A DNA stretch of 64,000 bases from Crocinitomicaceae bacterium. Lineage in GTDB: Bacteria > Bacteroidota > Bacteroidia > Flavobacteriales_G > Salibacteraceae. A program made the translations under genes and the position numbers. The stretch covers positions 124,001 to 188,000 of the forward strand of contig PAVO01000019.1 of assembly GCA_002713215.1 (NCBI GenBank), read 5' to 3'. Position 1 is the first letter of the stretch; each line of letters begins with the position of its first letter. Positions 16,101 through 22,549 of the stretch are shown here, in pieces. Below the pieces are notes generated by a model. The model was not told where the DNA came from and did no database searches. It worked only from the letters and a program-made list of their open reading frames with translations.

Positions 16101-17571
16101 GGTTTCCAAAAACAAAAGGTTAAAGAAGGATTATGATGAGTTGAGTAGAAAATTTGGAAAAAACATTGTTGTTGCTGAACCAGAAAGACCAGAAGTGAGA
16201 ATAAATGAGGCAGAGTTAAGTTCTTCAGCATATGAAAATATGAAATATGAGGACTGGAAAAAATCCTTTAGAAAATATTCTAACAACTCAGATTGGTCTC
16301 ATGGCAGAAGCTTTGAGCAAGAAGTTTCGAATAACCCAGGAAAATTATTCCAGCTTGTAAAGGAGATATTGACCGATAACACAATCAATAATTCATATAA
16401 GTTGAAAGGGCTTGAAGGCCTTATAAAAGGAAAGTTTCCTGTAGGGCAAGTTCTCCAATTATTTAAAGTTTTTGTCAATTCTGCTGAATTGGATAATTTC
16501 CAGCAACTTTCTCTAGTCTGGGTGTGTAGATATTTTTCTGACAATAAAGTAATTGACACTAGGGTATTGGAGTTCTTAAGAGAAGTAGCTACTTACGGGA
16601 GTGAAGCTTCTTCAGTTCCTGGTGATGATGATTTAACCGCAGGAATAAATTCTTCTCGTGGTGCAGCAGTATCTGGCTTAATGGATTATTCTTTTGACGA
16701 TTCGGTAAAGTCTTATGTATTGGACATTATTGAGGATATTGCTGAAAGCTCATCATCACCTACAAGAGCGTGTGCTATTTTTAAACTGCAGAATTTCATT
16801 AAAGACAATGAAAGACGAACTTTAAAATTATGCTTACGTTTAGTTGATGATTGCTCGCCTGGCGTTGTAAAAGTGGCCCAATACCCACTTCAATATCTTG
16901 TAAACTATGATTTTCCGGCGATTATTCCATTCCTAGAAAAAGCAATGTTACATGAAAGTAACAAGGCTACTGTTGGAGTTTTGATAACAAAGGCATATTG
17001 CTTTGAACGTAAAGGCGCGAAAAGGTTAGTTGAAACATTTTGTGGCTTAGGTACTAAACAAATTAATGAGGCAGTAAAAACGGCCTTTAAATTTTTATAT
17101 GATGTTTCCGAGATAAAAAAGCCAAGCAAATTAGCATTGAAGTTGGTTGGTGATTATGTCAATATTGAAGATAAGAATTTAGGGGAAACTTATGACCGTG
17201 CATTTTATCATTTAAAAGTATCAATCTTACCGGATTTGTATAACTTCATGAAGAAATATAGAACCTCAAAAGTTGGTAAATTCCGAGACGATGCATTTTA
17301 CCAATATCTAAAAAAGTGTTCAAAAGATTTCCCAGAGCAATGTATCGAGTTGACAAAAGGATTTGAAAATCACATTAATGAACCTGAGAGGCACAGAATA
17401 CATAGAAACGTACCCTTAAATGTAATTGTACAATCGTATAATTCAATTCGAGATTATAATTCTAATAGTGCTTCTTTAGATGAGGCTATGAATGTTTTCG
17501 ATAAACTACTCGAACATTCCGAATATAGATCAGGTGCGTTTGAGGTACTTAGAGATTTAGATGAATACTAG
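13099..17571 (+). CDS. Mrr-type nuclease / NACHT-STAND NTPase / helical-repeat protein (AVAST-like)
   Basis: A 1490-residue predicted antiphage protein. Residues 1-130 form an Mrr-like PD-(D/E)xK nuclease: FEEVI (20-24), GERGCDIGLYYNGK (51-64) and VQCKNF (69-74), with Asp56, Gln70 and Lys72 as likely active-site residues. Residues 280-570 are a NACHT/STAND ATPase: Walker A GNAGMGKS (286-293), Walker B VLLIDQIDAL (351-360), sensor-like VISSRTYDL (391-399), a PLHLDVF segment near 450 and the FFHQSFFDYCFARSF motif near 550. The remaining 900 residues are alpha-helical and include HEAT-like repeats near 1200-1350, a plausible ligand-recognition arm. In the AVAST family such proteins recognise a phage protein and unleash the N-terminal nuclease. 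It overlaps the preceding gene and converges with an XRE gene. Confidence 0.85.
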   Translation: MKAPRYINDIDFTVLTPREFEEVIYMYFQEQIKSGLYQGVYDKAELYSGVGERGCDIGLYYNGKIFGCVQCKNFKNNISFRVIFEDIVKLTLHHIIESKANNSNSSTLITDVNNFTYYACASRAFTSKAIPLLQDFSNQWKNQNVRAIFDNLILNNKSLNGLIFNEIKGDLQNVLNRIKVNTIIGIDVKNVIKLNHEIVRLYFNPGITERVEDDIKKIKHAVVPGQLSQGELSKKAGKISSEIRKVKTHFGSAKESTIERKEVNTIFKWIKGPLKTKDSNLLVLTGNAGMGKSVVISQLYSKLVTHKIPALCLKADRLAFESIKDLKSELGLNTDIGDFFNQFIGEKDLGVLLIDQIDALSLTLSSNLKPLNTYDNIIRDFIENYPKVKVVISSRTYDLNYDPILTAYKEKNKVVLQPLENEELKAILQNNIGAEINQFSSEILKLLSIPLHLDVFLKIYTSELDLKKLSSIQDLYDELWRQKIIGNISGFGSGLQHEKVVKLLFSVAQRMYELQQINVSEITFEDDFPKEIRYVKSEGVILGNKRIEFFHQSFFDYCFARSFVHGGLNLVEDIQSRHQGLFIRSKVQQILTFIRNNDPQNHVTLVENLLDSKKIRFHIKLLVLQQLAFEDQPSHQEINLIERLLSRSSTIKEIFLSLYLGKGWLKVIIEKRLVEDEIINQYNEKSEWIRTLFRGFINRGNDELLDYFTNLKHMPNMKDLILDLLWGIKTYESKKCIDLADSILGEFEGEEKEYYLAYFVENAIPNYTDWATKWTINLTNISSSRTVGVEEFYFPFSKRHSVFYSKFWKEKPREAYLLVKKIIIEITIKRKLESKLPEQKLKSDYGFWLYSRKEHDLYFHYKQLNKVQSYLEDEFLLDETFVRSEVQAFLGFNSITLIMIALSVINRHPEGFVQESAEIFENLNFLKECYGHNLYLDYLLQSILKNSYQLMENRNEVDKVILNFYPKGELGIVDYGKGRRVKSKSFGYSKLQLLSSIPRSMVSKNKRLKKDYDELSRKFGKNIVVAEPERPEVRINEAELSSSAYENMKYEDWKKSFRKYSNNSDWSHGRSFEQEVSNNPGKLFQLVKEILTDNTINNSYKLKGLEGLIKGKFPVGQVLQLFKVFVNSAELDNFQQLSLVWVCRYFSDNKVIDTRVLEFLREVATYGSEASSVPGDDDLTAGINSSRGAAVSGLMDYSFDDSVKSYVLDIIEDIAESSSSPTRACAIFKLQNFIKDNERRTLKLCLRLVDDCSPGVVKVAQYPLQYLVNYDFPAIIPFLEKAMLHESNKATVGVLITKAYCFERKGAKRLVETFCGLGTKQINEAVKTAFKFLYDVSEIKKPSKLALKLVGDYVNIEDKNLGETYDRAFYHLKVSILPDLYNFMKKYRTSKVGKFRDDAFYQYLKKCSKDFPEQCIELTKGFENHINEPERHRIHRNVPLNVIVQSYNSIRDYNSNSASLDEAMNVFDKLLEHSEYRSGAFEVLRDLDEY

Positions 17572-17578
17572 AGTGGCA

Positions 17579-17863
17579 CTAATTAAACTTTTTATCGTCA
17601 AAAAATTCAGAAAAGGAAATTTGCAGAAACCTTAAAATCTTGATGAACGTGCTCATTTTCATATTGGCACCCTTTTCATATCTCCCATATTGAGATCGAG
17701 ATATTCCAAGTTCGTACGCTAAATGCTCATAATTGCTATAACCTTTTGAAATTCTAAGTTGCCTTAACCTTTCACCAACATTCTTTAATTCTTTTTCAGC
17801 TTTATCCAAATCGTATAGGTAAGTGACAAAGCTTGAAGTTTTACACTTTATTTGGTACCGCAT
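17579..17863 (-). CDS. XRE-family HTH regulator
   Basis: A 94-residue protein. The segment GERLRQLRISKGYSNYEHLA, then GISRSQYGRYEKGANMKMS and ILRFLQISFSEFF, is a Cro/C1-type HTH domain (residues about 30-88) preceded by a short lysine-rich stretch. It is convergent with the Mrr-STAND gene (8 bp between stops) and divergent from the lipoprotein gene. Its start codon lies between inverted repeats, consistent with autoregulation. It is the obvious local candidate for repressing the defence cluster or the island, although direct evidence is lacking. Confidence 0.85.
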   Translation of the reverse strand: MRYQIKCKTSSFVTYLYDLDKAEKELKNVGERLRQLRISKGYSNYEHLAYELGISRSQYGRYEKGANMKMSTFIKILRFLQISFSEFFDDKKFN

Positions 17864-17884
17864 AAAGTATGGGTGTTAAAGTGT
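17843..17884. promoter_or_regulatory. Nested inverted repeats over the XRE start (candidate operator)
   Basis: ACACTTTA (17843-17850) pairs with TAAAGTGT (17877-17884), and inside them ACTTTAT (17845-17851) pairs with ATAAAGT (17862-17868). The three (A)TAAAGT half-sites sit across the divergent region between the XRE gene and the lipoprotein gene, where an autoregulating repressor would bind. Confidence 0.5.
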
Positions 17885-17913
17885 GTATTTTTATCCTTAA
17901 ATATCTATTACTT

Positions 17914-18753
17914 ATGAAAAACACAATAATCTACTGCTTAATTGCATCCACTTCTCTCTTTTCCTGTACAGAACAGGTAGACAAAAAGAGCATATATAAA
18001 CGTTCTATTGAACTAATGACTGTTTTTTCTCAAGGAGATACAAATACTATTCTAAAACATCACTTTCCTTATGTGGATCAATCAAATGAAATGTTTGGCC
18101 TTGAAAAGACCAGAATTGATAAAGACATTATAGATGTTTTAAGTAATAAGCCTTCGATTGTACAAATCGATACTTCTGGCAGGGGGTATATGGGTGACTA
18201 CGAGGCTAGTATTGTAGTAAAAGAAGACACAAATTACTTTGAAATCATCTTTTGGTTGTACAGGGATTCAGTTGACAATTTATATCTAAGAAGGGCCGAC
18301 TTAAAATCATTAAATGAAGATTGTTATGCACATTTTAACTTTCCCCATGTTCCTGAAGAGTCTGTAATTTTCAAAAGATTATCATGGCAGACTGACATAT
18401 TAAGGACTAGCTTTAATTCAGGACAAATTATGATTCAGAATAATGATTCGATTGACTACAGTTTTTTGAGATTTAGACTAAAAATCGGAGAGCCGGATTT
18501 CTACATTAACATTCCAAAATTCAAGAATTTAAAGTTTAACCAAACAATAGAAATTAGTCAAAAGGTTAGGGCTGGAGACTTGGTCTTGGTTGATATTCCT
18601 GAACTAAAAGATTATTGGTATGAAATTGAAATAAACAAAACCAATGTACTTTGGGAAGCTGAATTATTGGAGGCATTACCTCGACCAGAATATGAAGAGT
18701 GCACTTTTCTAGATCAGATTCGGAAGAAAACGTTAATAGACTGCACATACTAA
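17914..18753 (+). CDS. Predicted lipoprotein, unknown function
   Basis: About 279 residues from ATG 17914 (an in-frame ATG at 17869 would add 15 residues before the signal sequence, but MKNTIIYCLIASTSLFSC is a textbook lipoprotein signal with the cysteine at residue 18). The mature part has mixed charged and hydrophobic residues and no motif I recognise. It is divergent from the XRE gene and lies 200 bp before the AbiH gene in the same direction. Whether it belongs to the abortive infection unit is unknown. Confidence 0.65.
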   Translation: MKNTIIYCLIASTSLFSCTEQVDKKSIYKRSIELMTVFSQGDTNTILKHHFPYVDQSNEMFGLEKTRIDKDIIDVLSNKPSIVQIDTSGRGYMGDYEASIVVKEDTNYFEIIFWLYRDSVDNLYLRRADLKSLNEDCYAHFNFPHVPEESVIFKRLSWQTDILRTSFNSGQIMIQNNDSIDYSFLRFRLKIGEPDFYINIPKFKNLKFNQTIEISQKVRAGDLVLVDIPELKDYWYEIEINKTNVLWEAELLEALPRPEYEECTFLDQIRKKTLIDCTY

Positions 18754-18952
18754 AAATAGATGCAGGTCTTGTTTACTATATTTCATAAAATATTTTCCTC
18801 TCCATTGTCAATAAAAATCAATCTCCTTAAATTGAATGAAGGGTACGAATAAATTATCTGAAATGTAGAAATCAATCTAATAACCAAACACAAGGAGATA
18901 TTCGAAATCAAATCGTCGCCATTAATAGTATTTTTACTACAAAGTACTTCTT

Positions 18953-20092
18953 GTGAATAGAATTGTTATTGTAGGAAATGGATTTGATTTGGCGCACGGA
19001 CTAAAAACGGGTTACGAAGATTTCTTAATGCATTATTTTAACGAAGCCCTTAACAAAGCATCCAAAAACCAAGGAAGTTATCAAGATGAGCTTATATCGG
19101 TCTATATTAAAGATGAGTTCCTAGATAAGGTCAAAGAGTTTCTGAAGAGAAATACGTCTCTGTCTGAGCTCGTTAATGACAAGGAATTTACATTTCATGG
19201 TTATGTCATTTCAGATAGCGAGAGAGAATACCATTTTGAGAAATCCATTCGTGTGGAGGCTCAATATGAATTTTTTGAAGAATTAATTAATGATGGAAAT
19301 TGGTCGGATATCGAGTCACAGTACTTTAGGTCTATATTAAGAATCTTTAAAAAAAATAAGACACAGGAAATAAAGGTTCAGGACATAAATAAATGTCTTG
19401 GTATAGTTAAAACCAAACTCATTAAGTATCTGACTATAGTAAATGAACAATTCACAAATGAATTCACAAATGATAACATATTTGATTTTTGTTTAGAACC
19501 GCTGGATGACATACAATATTCAAGATACTTTCGAAAAATGCCATTATCCTTTATTACAGAGGAATTAATGGAATTTCGTAGAGAGAAAAACCTTGACCAT
19601 ATATTGGTATTGAATTTTAATTACACTAAGATTTTTCAGGAGTACCTTGCTAAAAGATCATTGGGTCAATTAAAGGACGTTAGAATATCTAATATTCATG
19701 GTTCTCTAAATGACCCTGATTCAATAATTTTTGGATATGGAGATGATACCCACCCAAGTTATAAAGAATTAGAAGATGAGGGAATGGACTCTTTGTTGGA
19801 AAATATCAAGTCTTTCTATTACCCGTCTACTAAGTACTATTTAGATTTTATAAATTTTATCGAGTCGGAAGTATTTGATGTTTACGTAGTTGGTCATTCA
19901 TTGGGTTTGTCCGACCGCGTACTCTTGAAAACGATATTTGAAAGTGAAAATTGCAAGGCTATTCGACTGTTCCACAGAGGAACAAAACAAAGCCACTTTA
20001 AGAAAAGAATTTCTCTTTCAAGGCATTTTGAAGATAAACAAGCTATGAGAAAAAAGATTGTTGAATATGATCAAAAAGGGATGTTCACTTAA
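18953..20092 (+). CDS. abiH: AbiH-family phage abortive infection protein
   Basis: A 379-residue protein with a GTG start. It carries the family motifs in order: RIVIVGNGFDLAHGLKTGYE at residues 3-22, LNFNYTKIFQEYL near 222-234, NIHGSLNDPDSIIFGYG near 248-264, and VYVVGHSLGLSDRVLLKTIF near 310-329. These match lactococcal AbiH and its many relatives, which protect populations against phages by stopping infected cells; the mechanism is not established. It is the last gene of the island, 125 bp before the tRNA. Starting at the GTG puts the GNGFD motif where the family has it. Confidence 0.88.
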   Translation: MNRIVIVGNGFDLAHGLKTGYEDFLMHYFNEALNKASKNQGSYQDELISVYIKDEFLDKVKEFLKRNTSLSELVNDKEFTFHGYVISDSEREYHFEKSIRVEAQYEFFEELINDGNWSDIESQYFRSILRIFKKNKTQEIKVQDINKCLGIVKTKLIKYLTIVNEQFTNEFTNDNIFDFCLEPLDDIQYSRYFRKMPLSFITEELMEFRREKNLDHILVLNFNYTKIFQEYLAKRSLGQLKDVRISNIHGSLNDPDSIIFGYGDDTHPSYKELEDEGMDSLLENIKSFYYPSTKYYLDFINFIESEVFDVYVVGHSLGLSDRVLLKTIFESENCKAIRLFHRGTKQSHFKKRISLSRHFEDKQAMRKKIVEYDQKGMFT

Positions 20093-20150
20093 CTTATTGG
20101 AATTAACATGGCCTACATGTGGGTCACTTGGAATGATAATTAAAGAAGTT

Positions 20151-20171
20151 CCGTGTACTTTTATGTGTACT
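20151..20171 (+). repeat. Paired GTGTACT repeat, right end
   Basis: CCGTGTACT, five bases, then GTGTACT: same motif, spacing and orientation as 3317-3337, but with a different spacer sequence. It is about 50 bp inside attR. Its recurrence only at both ends supports binding by the integrase or the excision factor. Confidence 0.6.
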
Positions 20172-20176
20172 ATATA

Positions 20177-20212
20177 AAAAAGGCTTTCAGTGAGATTACT
20201 GAAAGCCTTTTT
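20177..20212. terminator. Terminator after tRNA gene and AbiH gene
   Basis: Perfect 14-bp stem AAAAAGGCTTTCAG / CTGAAAGCCTTTTT with an 8-base loop and A/T tracts on both sides, so it can stop both the leftward tRNA transcript and the rightward AbiH transcript. Confidence 0.9.
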
Positions 20213-20217
20213 ATAAC

Positions 20218-20294
20218 TGGTGGGCCCAGCAGGGCTCGAACCTGCGACCCTCTGATTATGAGTCAGATGCTCTAACCAACTGAGCTATGGGCCC
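20218..20294 (-). tRNA. tRNA with CAT anticodon (Met or lysidine-modified Ile)
   Basis: 77 nt including the encoded CCA. The acceptor stem GGGCCCA pairs with TGGGCCC; the D arm contains AGCTCAGTTGGTTAGAGC; the anticodon stem-loop is TCTGA-CTCATAA-TCAGA; the T arm is GCAGGTTCGAGCCCTGC. Anticodon CAT fits elongator tRNA-Met or tRNA-Ile2; sequence alone does not decide. It lacks initiator features (its 1-72 pair is G-C). Its 3' half is the right copy of the island attachment repeat, so the functional gene was rebuilt by DNA brought in by the island. Confidence 0.97.
20220..20265 (-). repeat. attR: 46-bp direct repeat within the tRNA gene
   Basis: Identical to 3145-3190. Recombination between the two copies would excise the island as a circle and leave one tRNA gene. 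The surrounding gap 20093-20408 contains otherwise only the repeat pair, terminator and tRNA, plus about 110 bp of plain AT-rich leader before the HAD gene. Confidence 0.93.
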
Positions 20295-20408
20295 TGTTCG
20301 TGAAAGAAAATGGTTTGAGACCTCCTCTCCTCGAACCGAGGCTGCAAATTTATTTTTTCTTTACACACGCGCAACCTCTTAGTTCATCAATATTTTTTTC
20401 TTTGCAGC

Positions 20409-21026
20409 ATGAATTTAGAGGGGATAAAAAACATCATTTTTGATTTAGGAGGCGTTATTCTAAACATTGATTACCAACGGGCCATTGATGCCTTTATAGA
20501 CCTTGGAATAACCAGAGAACAATTGCAGTATTCTCAGCAGGAACAAGATGCCCTTTTCGATCAATTGGAGGTTGGTAAAATATCACCAGATGAATTCCGG
20601 GATGGCCTTCGGGCATTATCATTCCTTGGCCTGACCGATGAAGAAATTGATGGTGCCTGGAATGCCTTATTGCTCGATTTACCAGTTCATAGAATTGAAT
20701 TGCTAAAGTCACTAAAGGATAAATACCAACTGTTTATGTTAAGTAATACCAACGCCATTCATTATGAGGGATACACTGAAAACTTAAGGAAAGAGCACGG
20801 TATTGAAGGCCTGGAGCCCTTGTTTCAAAAGACCTACCTGTCTCATGAAATAGGTAGGCGAAAACCAGATGTGGAAACCTTTGAATGGGTCTGTAAAGAT
20901 GCAGGAATAGAACCTTCTGAAACGCTATTTATCGATGACAGTGTTCAGCACATTGAGGCGGCCAGTAAGGTTGGCCTTAAAACCCATTGGCTAAAAGAAG
21001 GTGATGTAAGTGACCTTTTTAGTTAA
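20409..21026 (+). CDS. HAD-superfamily hydrolase (HAD-IA, YihX-like)
   Basis: 205 residues. Motif I is IIFDLGGVILNID (residues 9-21), with Gly in place of the second Asp as in many YihX/epoxide-hydrolase-type HAD proteins. The small helical cap follows (residues 20-85). Motif II is MLSNTN, motif III is the lysine of GRRKPD, and motif IV is LFIDDS. This family contains sugar-phosphate phosphatases such as glucose-1-phosphate phosphatase; the actual substrate is unknown. It is the first host gene after the tRNA. TTTGCAGC directly precedes the ATG, suggesting a very short leader. Confidence 0.9.
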   Translation: MNLEGIKNIIFDLGGVILNIDYQRAIDAFIDLGITREQLQYSQQEQDALFDQLEVGKISPDEFRDGLRALSFLGLTDEEIDGAWNALLLDLPVHRIELLKSLKDKYQLFMLSNTNAIHYEGYTENLRKEHGIEGLEPLFQKTYLSHEIGRRKPDVETFEWVCKDAGIEPSETLFIDDSVQHIEAASKVGLKTHWLKEGDVSDLFS

Positions 21027-21430
21027 TCAAGATCCTGGCACAGTTCCAGTAGAATGCCGTTGGAACTTTTAGGGTGAATAAAGGCAATAAGTTTATTGTC
21101 AGCTCCGGCCTTAGGCTCTTCATTAATAAAGACAAATCCTTGTTTTTTTAGGCGGCCCATTTCCGCGTGAATGTCATCAACTGCAACTGCCAGGTGATGG
21201 ATTCCCTCCCTGTTTTTTTCCAGGTACTTGGCAATTGAACTGCTCTCGTTGGTAGCTTCCAACAGTTCCAATTTACTTTCTCCCAATTGATAGAAAACGG
21301 TATTTACACCTTCGCTTTCAACTGTTTCCTCCTTATAGAAATTAGCTCCCAGCAATCGTTGAAAGATATCCTTTGATTTGGATACATCTTTTACTGCAAT
21401 TCCTAGGTGTTCAATTTTTAGTATGGCCAT
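21023..21430 (-). CDS. mce: Methylmalonyl-CoA epimerase
   Basis: 135 residues from ATG 21430; a longer frame begins 18 codons earlier but is not needed. KIEHLGIAVKDVSKSKDIFQ, KLELLEAT, GIHHLAVAVDDI and GILLELCQ give the two glyoxalase-fold halves and metal ligands (His of EHLG, Glu of LELLE, His of HHLA, Glu of LLELC). It interconverts (R)- and (S)-methylmalonyl-CoA in propionate metabolism. The start overlaps the end of the FAD oxidoreductase gene by 20 bp, so the two are cotranscribed. It converges with the HAD gene, with a 4-bp overlap. Confidence 0.93.
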   Translation of the reverse strand: MAILKIEHLGIAVKDVSKSKDIFQRLLGANFYKEETVESEGVNTVFYQLGESKLELLEATNESSSIAKYLEKNREGIHHLAVAVDDIHAEMGRLKKQGFVFINEEPKAGADNKLIAFIHPKSSNGILLELCQDLD

Positions 21431-22475
21431 AATGTTTTTTGTACCGTTTAATATCGACTTCGGAGTGAAGTTCCGTGTCTTCAAAAATATGATTTACCAG
21501 ATGTTCTGAATAGAAGGGTGCCAACATTACTCCTTTTGCTCCTAAGCCGTTAAATATAAATAGGTTTTTATGCTCAGGATGCTCGCCTAATAAGGGCCTA
21601 CGATCACCAACCGTGGGCCGGATTCCGCTTTTTTGATCTTCGATGGAGTAGGGGCAGCGCAGTGTGTTTTTTAACTTCTCTTCCAGTTCAATTCTGGCTT
21701 TTTTAGAGATGTCATAACTTTTATTTTCCCAATCGTGTGTTGATCCTGAGCGATGAAAGCCATCGCCAATGGGCATAATAAAAAGGCCTTTGTTACGGAT
21801 ATCGGTTCCAGTAATTTCAGGAGCGTAGATCGTAAGTACATCTCCTTTTGTATAGGTAAGCGGTAGGTAATTGAAATGAGGATGATTGAGATGCCCATTC
21901 GCAAGAATAACTTTTTCTGCTTTTATGGTTCCTGACTCCGTTATTACTTCGAATCCTTGCTTAAGGGGCGTTATGGAAGAAACCAAGCCGGTAATGTGCT
22001 TATCGGCAAAATAGGAACGCGTTGAGTCCAGAAACTCTTCCAATGTCACATTCCCTGCATTTAGAACCGTGCCTCCTCCAAATTCGCAGATTAGTTGTTG
22101 GTCAAAATTTTCGGGTAATACTTCGGGTGATAGGAACCTGGAATATTCATCGGATCCTGACTTTATAGACCAGTTGTTACATTCTTCAACGGAAGAAAAA
22201 ACCCGAATAATTTTTCGGGGTTGAAGAAACCGAGTATTTAATTTCTTTTCCCAGTGGGAGTAGAATTTATGCAGGTAAGGAATCAGGTTATCTGCGTTGT
22301 AGCTTTTGCTGGGCTTTCTAAAGATCATGGGATTATACAATCCGGCGGCAACCAACGATGAGGATCTTTGATAGCTATTATCTACAATAAGAAAGTCTTT
22401 CTTTTTCTGTGCCAGTTGAAGGACCAGCGCAGTTCCCGCAATGCCCTGACCTATAATTAAAGTTTCGGTTGTCAT
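21411..22475 (-). CDS. FAD-dependent oxidoreductase (DAO family)
   Basis: 354 residues from ATG 22475 (a TTG three codons upstream is possible). LIIGQGIAGTALVLQLAQ is the N-terminal FAD-binding GxGxxG; ILANGHLNHP, GIRPTVGDRRPLLG and LFIFNGLGAKGVMLAPFYSE near the C-terminus are typical of the D-amino-acid oxidase/MnmC-like group. It probably oxidises an amine or amino acid. MnmC-type tRNA oxidases are related, but the methyltransferase half is missing. It shares a transcript with mce. Confidence 0.82.
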   Translation of the reverse strand: MTTETLIIGQGIAGTALVLQLAQKKKDFLIVDNSYQRSSSLVAAGLYNPMIFRKPSKSYNADNLIPYLHKFYSHWEKKLNTRFLQPRKIIRVFSSVEECNNWSIKSGSDEYSRFLSPEVLPENFDQQLICEFGGGTVLNAGNVTLEEFLDSTRSYFADKHITGLVSSITPLKQGFEVITESGTIKAEKVILANGHLNHPHFNYLPLTYTKGDVLTIYAPEITGTDIRNKGLFIMPIGDGFHRSGSTHDWENKSYDISKKARIELEEKLKNTLRCPYSIEDQKSGIRPTVGDRRPLLGEHPEHKNLFIFNGLGAKGVMLAPFYSEHLVNHIFEDTELHSEVDIKRYKKHYGHTKN

Positions 22476-22494
22476 CGAAAACAAAGGAAATAAA

Positions 22495-22527
22495 AAACCG
22501 CCTTCCGGAATGACCGGAAGGCGGTTT
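22495..22527 (-). terminator. Terminator of the 1096-aa lamin-tail gene
   Basis: Perfect 14-bp stem AAACCGCCTTCCGG / CCGGAAGGCGGTTT, loop of 5, followed on the minus strand by a T run (A6 at 22491-22496 on the plus strand). It separates the 22550 gene from the FAD oxidoreductase gene. Confidence 0.92.
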
Positions 22528-22549
22528 CAAAAATTTAGATTACTATAAC

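Larger units (their letters stand above)
3145..20265. mobile_element. tRNA-integrated genomic island with defence cargo (about 17 kb)
   Basis: Bounded by the 46-bp tRNA-derived repeats. The integrase is the first gene inside the left end, as usual. Contents in order: integrase, unknown 263-aa protein, excisionase-like HTH, RepA-like ATPase, hairpin region, TAXI-like membrane protein, small phage-type protein, Sak4-like ATPase, small ORF, CoiA-like nuclease, peptidase, Cap4-like protein, Mrr-STAND protein, XRE regulator, lipoprotein, AbiH. No relaxase, coupling protein or type IV secretion gene is visible, so it should not be self-conjugative; it may be mobilised by a helper phage or element. 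The island reads as noticeably AT-rich compared with its flanks (by eye, not computed). Confidence 0.92.

Noticed and set aside
11551-17571. Assigning the cluster as a standard AVAST type 1 system
   Set aside because: A protease and a STAND protein are present, but there is no metallo-beta-lactamase-fold gene, and the STAND has an Mrr domain with an extra Cap4-like gene, so the architecture does not fit.
3145-20265. Island as an integrative conjugative element
   Set aside because: No relaxase, coupling protein, conjugative pilus or mating-pair genes can be read.
20409-21026. HAD protein as inactive because motif I is DLGG rather than DxD
   Set aside because: This variation is common in the YihX/epoxide-hydrolase-like HAD subfamily; motifs II-IV are intact.
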